A stretch of DNA of 35,994 nt from contig CAMYIN010000136.1 of assembly GCA_947258495.1 (NCBI GenBank), positions 1-35,994 on the forward strand. Reading direction: 5' to 3'. Position 1 is the stretch's first letter. Every line of letters begins with the position of its first letter. This DNA is from an uncultured Gammaproteobacteria bacterium (GTDB lineage: Bacteria > Pseudomonadota > Gammaproteobacteria > Arenicellales > JAANXG01). This document shows, piece after piece, positions 16,153-24,697 of this stretch. The translations under genes and the position numbers were made by a program. The notes under the pieces were generated by a model that worked only from the letters and a program-made list of their open reading frames with translations, was not told where the DNA came from and made no database searches.

Positions 16153-17376
16153 GTGCATCGAGGCACAGCGGTGACGGCGACCGGCACGGAAGTTTTTTAC
16201 GAGCGGCTTCCAGCATTTTCCGAATTCGTGGCGTTTCCCGATACCGGTTTCTACCGATCGCTCCCGGACGATTGGGACGTCGTCATCACGGACGTAAAAA
16301 ATTCGACGCGGGCGATTGAGAGAGGAGAATACAAACAGGTCAACGCCATCGGTGTCGCGTCCATCGTCGCTATGGCGAACGCGGCAAAACCGTTCCAGGT
16401 TCCGTATGTTTTCGGTGGCGACGGGGCCGCGGCCTGCGTCCCGACAGCGACAAAAGAATCGGTGCTGTCGGCGCTCGCGGCTGCAAGAACCTTAGCGGCC
16501 GAATGTTTCAGACTCGAGTTACGTATCGGGTCAGTCCCGTTGAAGCAAATACGCAACGCCGGCCGCGAAGTATTGATAGCAAAGTATCGGCCCCATCCCG
16601 ACTACCAGCAGGCGGTATTCATGGGTGACGGCCTTTCCTATGCAGAAATGTTGGTCAAGGACACGAGGCCGAACAATCCGTTTCTGGTCGCCGAGGAAGA
16701 AAAAGGCAAAGAGTATATATTCACAGGATTTGAATGCCGATGGAATGAAATCCCCAGTCCTCACGAAGAGACCATCACGCTGATGGTACGGGTCTTGGAG
16801 AACGATCTATCGGAAAGAAACCGCATGTATCGGGCATTGTTGAAGCATATAGATCGAATCTACGGCACCGAGAGGCGCTACCATCCATTGCGGGCAGACA
16901 ACATGACGCTGACCCGATCCCCTGCGCTGCTATCCGTGGAGGCCGGAGTCAGAACCGCGTTTCGACCCAAACCGTTTCGGATGATCTATATGTGGAAGCT
17001 CCAGGCATTGCGCATCGTCGGCGCCTGGTTCATGAAACGGGGCGTGAAAACCGAATCCGCAGATTGGGGGCAGTATAAACGCAACCTGATACGCAACACG
17101 GACTACCGAAAATTCGATGAGACCCTGCGCATGGTGATCTCGGGCACCGAGGCACAACGTGCGCAATTACGTGAAGTTCTGAAAGGATATCGACACAGGC
17201 AACAATTGGTGTTCGGCATATACGCGGCGCCCTCTTCACTCATAACCTGCATGATTACCGACTACGACAAGGACCATGTCCATTTCCTCGATGCGTCCAA
17301 CGGCGGCTACGCGATGGCGGCGCGGGAATTGAAGCGGCAGTTGGCGGAATTGAAGCGTCCCCAGAGCCCAATATGA
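16153..17376 (+). CDS. DUF3095 family protein (adenylate-cyclase-like fold)
   Basis: A 407-residue protein from GTG 16153 (GTG 16168 is also possible). The start SLPDDWDVVITDVKNSTRAI and then YVFGGDGAAACVP are the family hallmarks, and resemble the two metal-binding strands of class III nucleotide cyclases (D-x-x-x-ST, then GGDG). Near the C-terminus it reads LITCMITDYDKDHVHFLDAS. The full catalytic set of cyclases is not confirmed by eye. No signal peptide is seen; MIYMWKLQALRIVGAWFM near the middle could touch the membrane. The stop overlaps the next gene (ATGA), so the pair is an operon. Function of the family is not established. Confidence 0.88.
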   Translation: MHRGTAVTATGTEVFYERLPAFSEFVAFPDTGFYRSLPDDWDVVITDVKNSTRAIERGEYKQVNAIGVASIVAMANAAKPFQVPYVFGGDGAAACVPTATKESVLSALAAARTLAAECFRLELRIGSVPLKQIRNAGREVLIAKYRPHPDYQQAVFMGDGLSYAEMLVKDTRPNNPFLVAEEEKGKEYIFTGFECRWNEIPSPHEETITLMVRVLENDLSERNRMYRALLKHIDRIYGTERRYHPLRADNMTLTRSPALLSVEAGVRTAFRPKPFRMIYMWKLQALRIVGAWFMKRGVKTESADWGQYKRNLIRNTDYRKFDETLRMVISGTEAQRAQLREVLKGYRHRQQLVFGIYAAPSSLITCMITDYDKDHVHFLDASNGGYAMAARELKRQLAELKRPQSPI

Positions 17377-17957
17377 AGCGAAAGCTGGCCCGTGAATTGT
17401 TGTCGCTGCAGCAGCGCGATAGCGATATGCGATCGCGGCTGTTGAAACAGGGGAAACTTCATGGCGAATACCACCCCGAAATGCGGCGTGTGCACGTAGA
17501 GAACGCGAGACGGCTGGATGCGATCATTGCGCAGCACGGCTGGCCCGGCCTCGCCCTGGCGGGCGTCGACGGAGGTCGCGCTGCCTGGCTCATCGCTCAA
17601 CACGCAAATTGCACGCCGTGGTTACAGCGAAAGTTCCTCGCCGCGCTGGCGGCGGCCGGCGGAGAAGCCCCCGGAAAACACCTGGCGTTTCTCACGGACC
17701 GTATCCGTTTCAACGAAGGCAAACCGCAGGTTTATGGCACGGTCCTGGACTGGAACGAATACGGCGAGCTCTCCTGTGAGGTCGAAGACCCGGCCGGACT
17801 CGACGCGAGACGCAGATCCGCGGGTTTGGTGCCTTTCGCCGTGGATTTAGTGCGCCACAGACGGGAAGTCGAGGCCGAAGGGGGTCTGCCGCCTGAAGAT
17901 TTCGACGACTATCGAAGAAGGCAACGGGCGTGGGCACGAAGCGTCGGCTGGCGGTGA
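17373..17957 (+). CDS. DUF6624 family protein
   Basis: A 194-residue protein that starts within the previous stop (ATGA). The family pattern is clear: HGWPGLALAGVDGGRAAWLI, then AQHANCTPWLQRKFL, then AFLTDRIRFNEGKPQVYGT. The C-terminus is Arg/Glu-rich and ends RRQRAWARSVGWR. No signal peptide or membrane helix is seen. The family has no known activity; the conserved His, Asp and the QxYGT segment look like a binding or catalytic pocket. Coupling to the DUF3095 gene suggests a shared job. Confidence 0.85.
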   Translation: MKRKLARELLSLQQRDSDMRSRLLKQGKLHGEYHPEMRRVHVENARRLDAIIAQHGWPGLALAGVDGGRAAWLIAQHANCTPWLQRKFLAALAAAGGEAPGKHLAFLTDRIRFNEGKPQVYGTVLDWNEYGELSCEVEDPAGLDARRRSAGLVPFAVDLVRHRREVEAEGGLPPEDFDDYRRRQRAWARSVGWR

Positions 17958-18085
17958 CAGATATCGTGCAGCCGGAATCTCTGATCTCCGTGGTGTCCCG
18001 CATCGCAAGCCCCACGAAGCGAAAAATTGAACTTTATCGTGTGGTGCGAAACCTATGAGGGGACCCACTATTGAGGATAACAACG

Positions 18086-18991
18086 ATGATGAATCGCAGA
18101 GAGTTTCTGTGCAGCGCCTCCATGGTCGTCGCCGGCATGTCTTTACCGGTGGTGCTCCGGGCAAAGCAGCCCGGCCCACAACACCGGCTGCCGACGCGCC
18201 GTGTTCCTTCTACCGGGGAGGAGCTTCCGATCGTCGGATTCGGAAATTCCCAGGCATTCCGCAACGGCGATATCGACGTCACCCACGCCTTGTTGCAGGT
18301 GTTGATGGATTTCGGGGGACGTTTCATCGACACCGGGGGGCAGAGCCAGTTTACCCTCGGCGAGGTCATGCAGGAGAAACAAATCCGAAACCAACTGTTT
18401 CTGGGCACCAATATCGATCCGGTGGACGAACAGGCCGGCCTGCAATACGTCGAGCAGTCCCAGGACGTCCAGGGAAAGAAACCGCTCGATCTGCTGCAGC
18501 TCCGACGACCGAGTGATCTGAACAAGGAGTGGCGCGCCATGCGCAAGTGGAAAGAGGCGGGCATGACCCGATTCCTCGGCGTCGCCATATCGCGCAAGCA
18601 GTATTACGAGCCGCTCATAGCCCTGATGAAAACCGGCACCATTGACTTCGTGCAGGTCAATTATTCCATGCTGGAACCGGAATCCGCGGAAAGATTACTC
18701 CCCCTCGCGCAGGATCAAGGCATTGCCGTCATTACCAATCGCCCCTTCATCAACGGACAATATTTTTCTCTGGTCAAGGGCAAAGCATTACCGGCGTGGG
18801 CGGCCGATTTCGACTGCGAAAGCTGGGCCCAGTTTTCATTGAAATATATACTTGCGCACCCCGCCGTCACTTGCGCGATAACGGAAACCGCCAACCCCAA
18901 ACACGCCGTGGACAACTTGTCCGCAGGCCTTGGGCGCTTGCCGGACGAGCGCACGAGACAGCGGATGTTGCGTGTCATGCAGTCGATGTAA
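18086..18991 (+). CDS. Tat-exported aldo/keto reductase homologue with degenerate active site
   Basis: Start ATG 18086 (or the adjacent 18089) gives MMNRREFLCS with a twin-arginine signal, then a hydrophobic stretch to about residue 24. The rest follows one aldo/keto reductase subgroup over about 270 residues, including FIDTG, TRFLGVAISRKQYY, DFVQVNYSMLEPES, GIAVITNRPF and LAHPAVTCAI. The catalytic tetrad should be Asp, Tyr, Lys, His. I see Asp82, but Ser87 at the Tyr position, Asn109 at the Lys position (GTNID) and Arg140 at the His position (LLQLRR). It is full-length and uninterrupted, so a binding or regulatory role in the periplasm is more likely than reduction of carbonyls. Confidence 0.85.
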   Translation: MMNRREFLCSASMVVAGMSLPVVLRAKQPGPQHRLPTRRVPSTGEELPIVGFGNSQAFRNGDIDVTHALLQVLMDFGGRFIDTGGQSQFTLGEVMQEKQIRNQLFLGTNIDPVDEQAGLQYVEQSQDVQGKKPLDLLQLRRPSDLNKEWRAMRKWKEAGMTRFLGVAISRKQYYEPLIALMKTGTIDFVQVNYSMLEPESAERLLPLAQDQGIAVITNRPFINGQYFSLVKGKALPAWAADFDCESWAQFSLKYILAHPAVTCAITETANPKHAVDNLSAGLGRLPDERTRQRMLRVMQSM

Positions 18992-19086
18992 TCGAGTCGT
19001 AAGGACCGTTACGACGAGACGAAGGCCCGAGTTTAACTTTTGGTCCACGGCGACCGTGGATCAGCCGGAATTGATTGACGCGTCAA

Positions 19087-19755
19087 TCAACGAATTGCGT
19101 TGAGCACCGTTGTCAACCGGTCCGACGCCACATTCGTCACCGTCCGGTTTATCAGTATGTCTCTCGGTGACACGGTTTTCCCGTAGTACGCGTGATTGAA
19201 CTCGTTGTGGACGCCCACCGTCGACCCTTCCAGCGACACGCCCGCGAACGCTCCTTTCGATCTCGAGAAAGTCAGTATATCGGCGGCGGTGTTCATTGCC
19301 GCGCCGGATCCAACCGAACCTACCGCGATGGCGCCACCGGCGCCCAGTTTTCCGGTTGTCTGCAGAAAAGATTCGAGTCCGCGCTCGGTTCGAACGATGA
19401 GTATCACCCGCGATTTTTTTCCACCGATTTGCGCGCCGACGCTGAATCCACCGATTTGATAAAACCCGGGCTGACTCCACGTACCGGTCTTCGGATCGCG
19501 CGCCACGAGTACGCCGTCGCCCCCACCCGCCCCGAGGACGAAGCCCGCCTTGATCATAGACGGGATGATCATTATCGCCATGGCGTTCCGGAGGTGACCG
19601 CGAAACCAGTCCGCACTCTCGTCCTGCAGGAACGATTGCAGGGTGCTGACTGAGGACTCGACGAGCTTAGCGGGAGCGTTGGAATCGGCGACACTGACAG
19701 TGGAAAACACGCACATGACCGCTGCGATGGAAAGAGCTTTGACGCTTGCTTGCAT
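19087..19755 (-). CDS. SYLF-domain (Ysc84-like) lipid-binding protein, exported
   Basis: A 222-residue protein with a signal peptide (VKALSIAAVMCVFSTVSVADS). The SYLF core is clear: AIMIIPSMIKAGFVLGAGGGDGVLVARD, then GTWSQPGFYQIGGFSVGAQIGG, then SKGAFAGVSLEGS near the C-terminal part. This family binds phosphoinositides in eukaryotes; bacterial members are exported or periplasmic and poorly understood. It is alone on the - strand, with repeat copy 2 starting 29 bases upstream of its start codon, so the repeat probably occupies its promoter or 5' leader. A GGAGA lies about 14 bases before the ATG, which is far for a ribosome site. Confidence 0.93.
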   Translation of the reverse strand: MQASVKALSIAAVMCVFSTVSVADSNAPAKLVESSVSTLQSFLQDESADWFRGHLRNAMAIMIIPSMIKAGFVLGAGGGDGVLVARDPKTGTWSQPGFYQIGGFSVGAQIGGKKSRVILIVRTERGLESFLQTTGKLGAGGAIAVGSVGSGAAMNTAADILTFSRSKGAFAGVSLEGSTVGVHNEFNHAYYGKTVSPRDILINRTVTNVASDRLTTVLNAIR

Positions 19756-19783
19756 GGTTGTGGGCTATCTCCAAGGTTGAAAA

Positions 19784-19955
19784 ATTGAATCTCCCCGCGC
19801 TTACGCGCGGGGAATCATCCCGGCTACACCGGAATACACTGGACTCGGCCGTCTGTCGGCAGAGCCGCATCCGACCTCGTCCGTGGCCCGCACGATACCC
19901 TGCGGGCATCGCGTCCATCCCCGTGCTCGCGCACGGGGTTTTGTTACGCGATAAA
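19784..19955. repeat. 172-bp four-hairpin dispersed repeat, copy 2
   Basis: Same length and orientation as 11077-11248, with about 13 differences. The two outer hairpins keep their full 8-bp stems; only the loops differ (TTAC and TCGC in place of TCAT). The inner two are weakened by mismatches. It lies between the start of the SYLF gene and the 3' end of the glycosyltransferase gene, both on the - strand, with no gene interrupted. Confidence 0.85.
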
Positions 19956-20090
19956 CAAGGAACGGTTTATTCTATTGAGGATTATCGCCGTGCACTGCAC
20001 GCGAAGCCGATCTTTAGACGAAACGGAAACTTTTTCTGACGCGTGTCGAACGGCCTCAACGGACTCGGCACTTTACAACAGAAGCGTCTG

Positions 20091-21191
20091 CTAGAATTCG
20101 GCGACAGCTCGGGCGACCGCATCGTTGCCGTCCGCTGTGGGCGGGTCGCTGCGTACGGGGGACTGCAAAGATCGACGCAGGAATTCCCAATCGCCCCGAA
20201 AAAACTCATCGGCGGTGACGAAGCGATGACGCGCGTGGTCCCGTATACCGGCAATGATGAACGGCGATTCCGCGAAGTCTTCGCGCGTCAGCGAGACGAT
20301 CGGCGTGCCCGACATGAGCGCCTCGGACACCGTGCTGTACCCGGGCTTGCATAACACCAATCCACATGCGGGCATGAAATCCACGGGACGCAAAGACCGA
20401 TCCGTGACTCGAATCAAATTCGGTAGTGCTGGAGCGTGGGTATCGAACGTGATGAACCGCCAGTCGGGGAATCGATGTAGATTGGCGTAGGGAACGGCGT
20501 CGAGTCCGAGTCCTCCAAAGGTCAACAGCACATTCTGTTCGCGAATCGCACTTAACCCGAAACGCGTGTGCAGCTCGTCTGGCGAACAGCGCGGAACACC
20601 GCCGGTCAGTCCCACATCGCTGATTGCCGGGAACCCACGCATGGGTTCGTGCATGGGCAGGCGAAACAGCCGCTCGCAGGTGCGATATAGTTCGCCGCTC
20701 CAGTCCGCGATGTCGTGAAATTCCCCACCCCAGTCGCGATAAATGAAATCCCAACCGAAATTACCCATCATCCAGCAGGGAACGCCCGCGGCCTTCGCAA
20801 TGGCGCCCGCCAACGGCGGAATATCCGCCAGTACCAATCCCACATTATTTTCTCGAATGAACGCCGACTCTTCGGCGACGATGCTGGGCTCCTGCTCGCG
20901 CAGCCGCCGCAGCGCGTGCAGCGTGGCGATCTTGTCCATCTTCAGGCTGTCCGACTGCACCACGCCCACGTCCAGAGTGCGCCGGCGGTAAACAAATCCG
21001 TCCGGACAGTAGACCTCCAGCAACCAGCGCGGTGCCGTGGTGACAAAGATCAGTGTCGTCTGCGGCCGCCGTTGTCGAACCGCGGCGGCCACCGCAGCGG
21101 CACGCGCCGCGTGGCCGAATCCGTGCCCGGTGACGGCTACATACAGGGCAGATCGAGACAATCCGGGGTCCGGTCCGTTGAATGCCAACAC
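20091..21191 (-). CDS. Glycosyltransferase-like protein (GT-B, L-arabinokinase-N/MGT-like)
   Basis: A 366-residue protein from GTG 21191, with AGGAG 9 bases upstream. The N-terminal loop is VAVTGHGFGHAARAAAVAAA, the GHGxGHAxR motif typical of this GT-B branch. The C-terminal nucleotide-sugar site reads LVLCKPGYSTVSEALMSGTPIVSLTREDFAE, with the family KPGY and SE elements. This is the fold used by macrolide-type and undecaprenyl-linked glycosyltransferases and by the N-terminal half of plant L-arabinokinase. No membrane helix is seen, so it is probably cytoplasmic. Acceptor and donor are unknown and no sugar-pathway genes are adjacent. Confidence 0.88.
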   Translation of the reverse strand: MLAFNGPDPGLSRSALYVAVTGHGFGHAARAAAVAAAVRQRRPQTTLIFVTTAPRWLLEVYCPDGFVYRRRTLDVGVVQSDSLKMDKIATLHALRRLREQEPSIVAEESAFIRENNVGLVLADIPPLAGAIAKAAGVPCWMMGNFGWDFIYRDWGGEFHDIADWSGELYRTCERLFRLPMHEPMRGFPAISDVGLTGGVPRCSPDELHTRFGLSAIREQNVLLTFGGLGLDAVPYANLHRFPDWRFITFDTHAPALPNLIRVTDRSLRPVDFMPACGLVLCKPGYSTVSEALMSGTPIVSLTREDFAESPFIIAGIRDHARHRFVTADEFFRGDWEFLRRSLQSPVRSDPPTADGNDAVARAVAEF

Positions 21192-21362
21192 ACACCATGC
21201 TCCTGGAAGGGATAAATAATGTCTTTCACCTCATGCACGAGGGGGAGAGTATCCGCTAAGTCTTTGTGTGCTGAGCGGACTATCTGGGAATCAGATTCGG
21301 ACTCAATTGCGGATTATCCCTTTTAGAGTTCTGCCCATACCTAATCTTTCTCGCTTTACGTG

Positions 21363-21722
21363 TTAATGGAATTCGGTAAAAAACGCGCTCGATTCGGAAA
21401 GATCGACAAATTGTTTCTGGAAGGCCAATATTTTCTTTCGAATTTCTCTGGCCGCCTCGGAATTGTACAGGTCCATAAGTTCGCTGCCGTTCTGCCACCA
21501 GAACTCGATGATGCCATCGAACGGCTCGCGGCTGCCTCGTTCTTCCCGGATCATCAAATTGGCGTCCACATCCAGGGTCAGATTCCTGGAAACGCTTTCA
21601 GGCTTGGTGATATCGACGACCTGCTGGAGTAGGTCTTCGAATTCCCGGCTGTTCCAGTACTTGCGAAAATCGTCGATGGAAACGTCTTTGCGACGTTTTA
21701 TGCAATTGATAAATCGTATCAT
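21363..21722 (-). CDS. EthD-like dimeric alpha/beta-barrel protein
   Basis: A 119-residue protein. MIRFINCIKRRKDVSIDDFRKYWNS is the usual opening of EthD-family small ferredoxin-like proteins, and DGIIEFWW and SSAFFTEFH fit the remaining strands. A G-rich ribosome site (AAGGGGG) precedes the ATG. Members are dimeric cytoplasmic proteins, some linked to ether or aromatic compound breakdown. It is 38 bases downstream of the chimeric GntH-like remnant on the same strand. The substrate cannot be told. Confidence 0.85.
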   Translation of the reverse strand: MIRFINCIKRRKDVSIDDFRKYWNSREFEDLLQQVVDITKPESVSRNLTLDVDANLMIREERGSREPFDGIIEFWWQNGSELMDLYNSEAAREIRKKILAFQKQFVDLSESSAFFTEFH

Positions 21723-21760
21723 TATGGCCCCCTTCGGGCTGTTCGGCAGAGCACCACCGC

Positions 21761-22060
21761 TTAACGCTTATTCAGACACTCGATTCGATAACGATCACTC
21801 GCGGCTTTTCTACGCTGGGGTTTGCCTCTTAAATCGTCGATCTGCTGTCGCAGCTGCTCACAGCGCGCATCCGGCATGCCGGTGCCGCAGGCGATGACAC
21901 GGACCTCGTCTTTGGCCAGCACCTCGGTGCCGGGGTAATAGACATAACGATCCGGGGCCGCGACGTTAGGACCTTTCGCCATGCCCCCGGCAGCGTACGC
22001 GCTTGACGTCAGTGCTATCGTGAACATCATACTTAGTAATAACGAAATTAACTTGTTCAT
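21761..22060 (-). CDS. Chimeric exported peptide: N-terminal piece of a GntH-type MBL hydrolase plus unrelated tail
   Basis: ATG 22060 has AGGAG 8 bases upstream; an in-frame GTG at 22066 is too close to that site. The signal peptide is KLISLLLSMMFTIALTSSAYA. The next part, PNVAAPDRYVYYPGTEVLAK and VRVIACGTGMPDAR, is what I recall as the opening of the GntH-type MBL-fold metallo-hydrolases. In those the HxHxDH metal site follows. Here the sequence switches to CEQLRQQIDDLRGKP and ends in ECLNKR after 99 residues. The other two frames beyond the switch do not resume the family, so this is not a simple frameshift. It is either a truncated pseudogene or a new small exported protein; the clean start argues that it is still expressed. 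Confidence 0.65.
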   Translation of the reverse strand: MNKLISLLLSMMFTIALTSSAYAAGGMAKGPNVAAPDRYVYYPGTEVLAKDEVRVIACGTGMPDARCEQLRQQIDDLRGKPQRRKAASDRYRIECLNKR

Positions 22061-22217
22061 AGTCACTGCTCCTGTTCCAGACTTCGATTTGCATTGAACC
22101 AGTTGCTACTACGTCTACCCCGACAGCAGGACAGCAAACGCTACTTTAAGAATCGCTTTCGAGCCCACTGCATCAGGAGTCTCTGGCGGATCTTAGCGGT
22201 GGACTATTGTTTTCACA

Positions 22218-22964
22218 CTAGGGCGCGCCGCCCCAACTAATAACCACCGCGGCGATAATTCCCTCGATTGACCCGTCGAATCCAAACCGGTTTCGACCGC
22301 TTCCCGACTCGAAATCGTAATCAAGAATCCTGTAGCCTGCGAAACCGGTGAAGGTCTGGTTAAAGCGGTAATCGAAGTGAGCCGCGACGTTCCAGACCAG
22401 ATCCGAGTCCCCGGCACCGACATCACCCCTTGCCACGAATTTCCAACGATCGGACAGCGGTACTGTCAAGCGCCCGCCGATAAAACCGTCCCACCAGCTC
22501 TCGTCGGCGAGTCCGGCTTTTGGACCACCCACGATATCTACATCAATCTCCATCGATGTGTATCGCGCCCCACCGAGCACCTCAATCTTATCGCTCGCGC
22601 GGTAGGTTACGCCGAGCTCACCAATATCGGCGGTAAAATCGACATCGATCGTTGGCCCTCTGGTTTCGGCGCTGGGATCCAGTCCGACATGCATGTACTC
22701 CGTCAGGAACCCCCAGTCGCCCCGCTGCCCCTCAAAATGAACGGTGAATACCGCGTCTAGGTTTTCCAATACGTCGTCCCTGAAATCGAGCTCCAGCGGT
22801 GCGGTCACTGGGCCGAGGGTCGAGGTGCCTTGGATATTGGCCGCCCAAAGCCACAACGGAGCCAACTGAAACGACCATCTCTCCGATTGCGCGCGAGCAG
22901 TACTCGTCAGCGGCATTAACAGACCACTTAGGGCTATAAACATTGTCAGTTTCTTCAGCCTCAT
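22218..22964 (-). CDS. Predicted outer-membrane beta-barrel protein
   Basis: A 248-residue protein. Its signal peptide is LTMFIALSGLLMPLTSTARAQ. The mature part alternates hydrophobic and polar residues in strands (for example FQLAPLWLWAANIQG, VLGGARYTSMEIDV, FVARGDVGAG, HFDYRFNQTFTGFAGYRIL), as in 8-stranded OmpA/Opa-like barrels. GGAGA lies before the ATG. It is downstream of the TAG-interrupted barrel gene on the same strand, about 100 bases away, so they may have formed one operon. The ligand is unknown. Confidence 0.82.
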   Translation of the reverse strand: MRLKKLTMFIALSGLLMPLTSTARAQSERWSFQLAPLWLWAANIQGTSTLGPVTAPLELDFRDDVLENLDAVFTVHFEGQRGDWGFLTEYMHVGLDPSAETRGPTIDVDFTADIGELGVTYRASDKIEVLGGARYTSMEIDVDIVGGPKAGLADESWWDGFIGGRLTVPLSDRWKFVARGDVGAGDSDLVWNVAAHFDYRFNQTFTGFAGYRILDYDFESGSGRNRFGFDGSIEGIIAAVVISWGGAP

Positions 22965-23066
22965 CTCTGTAATCTCCGTCTAATTACTTCAAGTGTTGCA
23001 GGTTGCAAACTGCGAAAGAAACCGCACCCACGCGTGGATTATCCTGATGACCCGCTGCTCCCGCTC

Positions 23067-23879
23067 TCACGACTTGGGGAAGAGCAACTGCAGCTGCATT
23101 CTCAAGGTCCAGTCCGCGCCGAATTCCGGTTTGTCTACGTTGTAGAACACCTGCGCCGACGCGTTCATAGGTTGTTTGCCAATGCGAAAGATCTTTCCGC
23201 CGCCTCCGCCTACAGGAATTGTCCATTTGTTGCCGCTGTCCGCCTCCCAATTGGCGGTCATTATCGGCGCCGAACTTAAATACCAGCCCCCAGGCATGTT
23301 GTAGTTGACGAAATATTGCCAGGTAAAGAGATTGACATCTGCATCACCAGAGCCACCGACCGACCACACATTGCTGAACAGAGACCCGATCACCCAACTA
23401 CCGGGCATCGTCAGGACCACAACAGACGGGCCGAATCCCCACTTGTCAGACCCCAACACATCGTCAGAGGCCGTCGGCAGCAATACCACCGGCCCGGCGC
23501 CCCAAATCCACGTGCTGGGTTTTCGGGGAGAGAAGAAGGTGGTGAAGGTCGTGTCACCAAGTCCATTGGTTCGATCTTGGCCCGGTACCAATCCCGGGTT
23601 TGAGACGATCGGGACGATAGTGCGAGTAATCAGATTCCAGTTTTCGTTCAGCGACACAGGCTAGATCGGCTGGATATTTAAAATATTCTGAGTCTTCTGC
23701 TGCGGTCCAACATCAAAGTTTGCATTGTTTTGAAACGACAAACTGATCAGATCGCTGACTGGGTTCTGCGTAGCTTTGGCGAGATCGGACTCAGTGGCCG
23801 CCTGCGCGTAAGCAGGTTGAACGAAGAGCAAGGCGATCATCGAGCAGCAACCTTTCGATATCGACCGTTTAGCGCTCAT
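23067..23879 (-). pseudogene. Transporter-like outer-membrane barrel, interrupted by an in-frame TAG
   Basis: Two open stretches lie in one frame: 23879-23661 (signal peptide, then NPVSDLISLSFQNNANFD and QNILNIQPI) and 23660-23067 (PVSLNENWNLITRTIVPIVS to LQLLFPKS). They are separated only by TAG at 23663-23661. The reading NIQPI-stop-PVSLNENW runs straight through a segment that is continuous in the family I recall, a barrel family of exported proteins sometimes labelled transporter or neuromedin U. Without the stop the protein would have 270 residues, the expected size. A single change such as TTG or CAG to TAG would explain it. The downstream part keeps good coding quality, so the event is recent, or it is a sequence error, or the stop is read through. 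Confidence 0.8.
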
Positions 23880-23960
23880 GTTCGTATTTCGCTTTCTGCG
23901 AATAAATGCTCATGGACGAACCGCGGACTTGAATCTTGCGATCCGGATTGAGGACTGTCG

Positions 23961-24281
23961 TCAGCCAAGGACTGCTTCGAGCATTTCGAACCCTCGGGTT
24001 TCCGACACAAAATCAAAACGTATCTCTGGCGGTTCGGTGGACATCTCTATCCAGGCCAGGACCTTGTGGTAACGATCCGAACGAATGTGGCGTTCCAGGT
24101 CCGGTAACGATTCCCATCGCTCTATCAGAATAAGGGACCCGTCGTCTTCAGTTCCTTGATAGAGGTCACAGCTAAGGCAACCCGATTCCGTGTGCGTGGG
24201 GCCCAGCAACGGCAGGATCACCTGCATCGCGCGCCTTGTGTTTTCCGGCGCGACACGGATTCCCAGCGTGGCCACAATCAC
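23961..24281 (-). CDS. Antibiotic-biosynthesis-monooxygenase (ABM) domain protein
   Basis: A 106-residue protein from GTG 24281. ABM features are VATLGIRVAPENTRRAMQVI, then GPTHTESGCLSCDLYQG, ILIERWESLPDLERHI and the RYHKVLAWI helix. These cofactor-less ferredoxin-fold dimers oxidise quinol-type substrates or act as heme or quinone partners. The ribosome site is weak. It follows the TAG-interrupted barrel gene's 5' end by about 80 bases on the same strand, so it may be the first gene of that run. The start region faces a perfect 14-bp inverted repeat 170 bases upstream. Confidence 0.85.
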   Translation of the reverse strand: MIVATLGIRVAPENTRRAMQVILPLLGPTHTESGCLSCDLYQGTEDDGSLILIERWESLPDLERHIRSDRYHKVLAWIEMSTEPPEIRFDFVSETRGFEMLEAVLG

Positions 24282-24451
24282 CGGTGTTCTGCGCCTTCAT
24301 ACGTCGTTGACCGCATGTCCATGGCAATTGCTACGCAAGACCCGTTCCATCAAGCGGCCTAAGCGCGCGAAATAGAGTAACTGACTGATCCGGTTAGCGA
24401 AAGTACTTGGTGCTTTGACAAAGATGCGAAGCGAAACGCAGGGCCGTTTTG

Positions 24452-24482
24452 ACGATATTTCGTAACGCTTACGAAATATCGT
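24452..24482. repeat. Perfect 14-bp inverted repeat, 3-base spacer
   Basis: ACGATATTTCGTAA, CGC, TTACGAAATATCGT: all 14 positions pair. It lies in the 440-base gap between the divergent ABM monooxygenase and nucleotidyltransferase genes. No T-tract follows on either side. It could be a regulator operator or a bidirectional hairpin. Nothing else in this gap looks like a gene. Confidence 0.75.
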
Positions 24483-24697
24483 TTGTTGCTATTGTGTGCA
24501 CCGACGCGTTCGCCACTACGGGCTTCTGAAACCAAACACGCCCAAAGGGCTTGACCACCCGTCCGGCACACCAGAAATGGGTAACGTACGGGACGCCCCA
24601 GGGCTTCGATCCGGCAATCCCCGCGCCCCTTTTCTCCGTGTCGTACCGGTATCGAGTAAAGAAACTCCCGGAAGCGACTGCCGCTGATGATAAAAGA

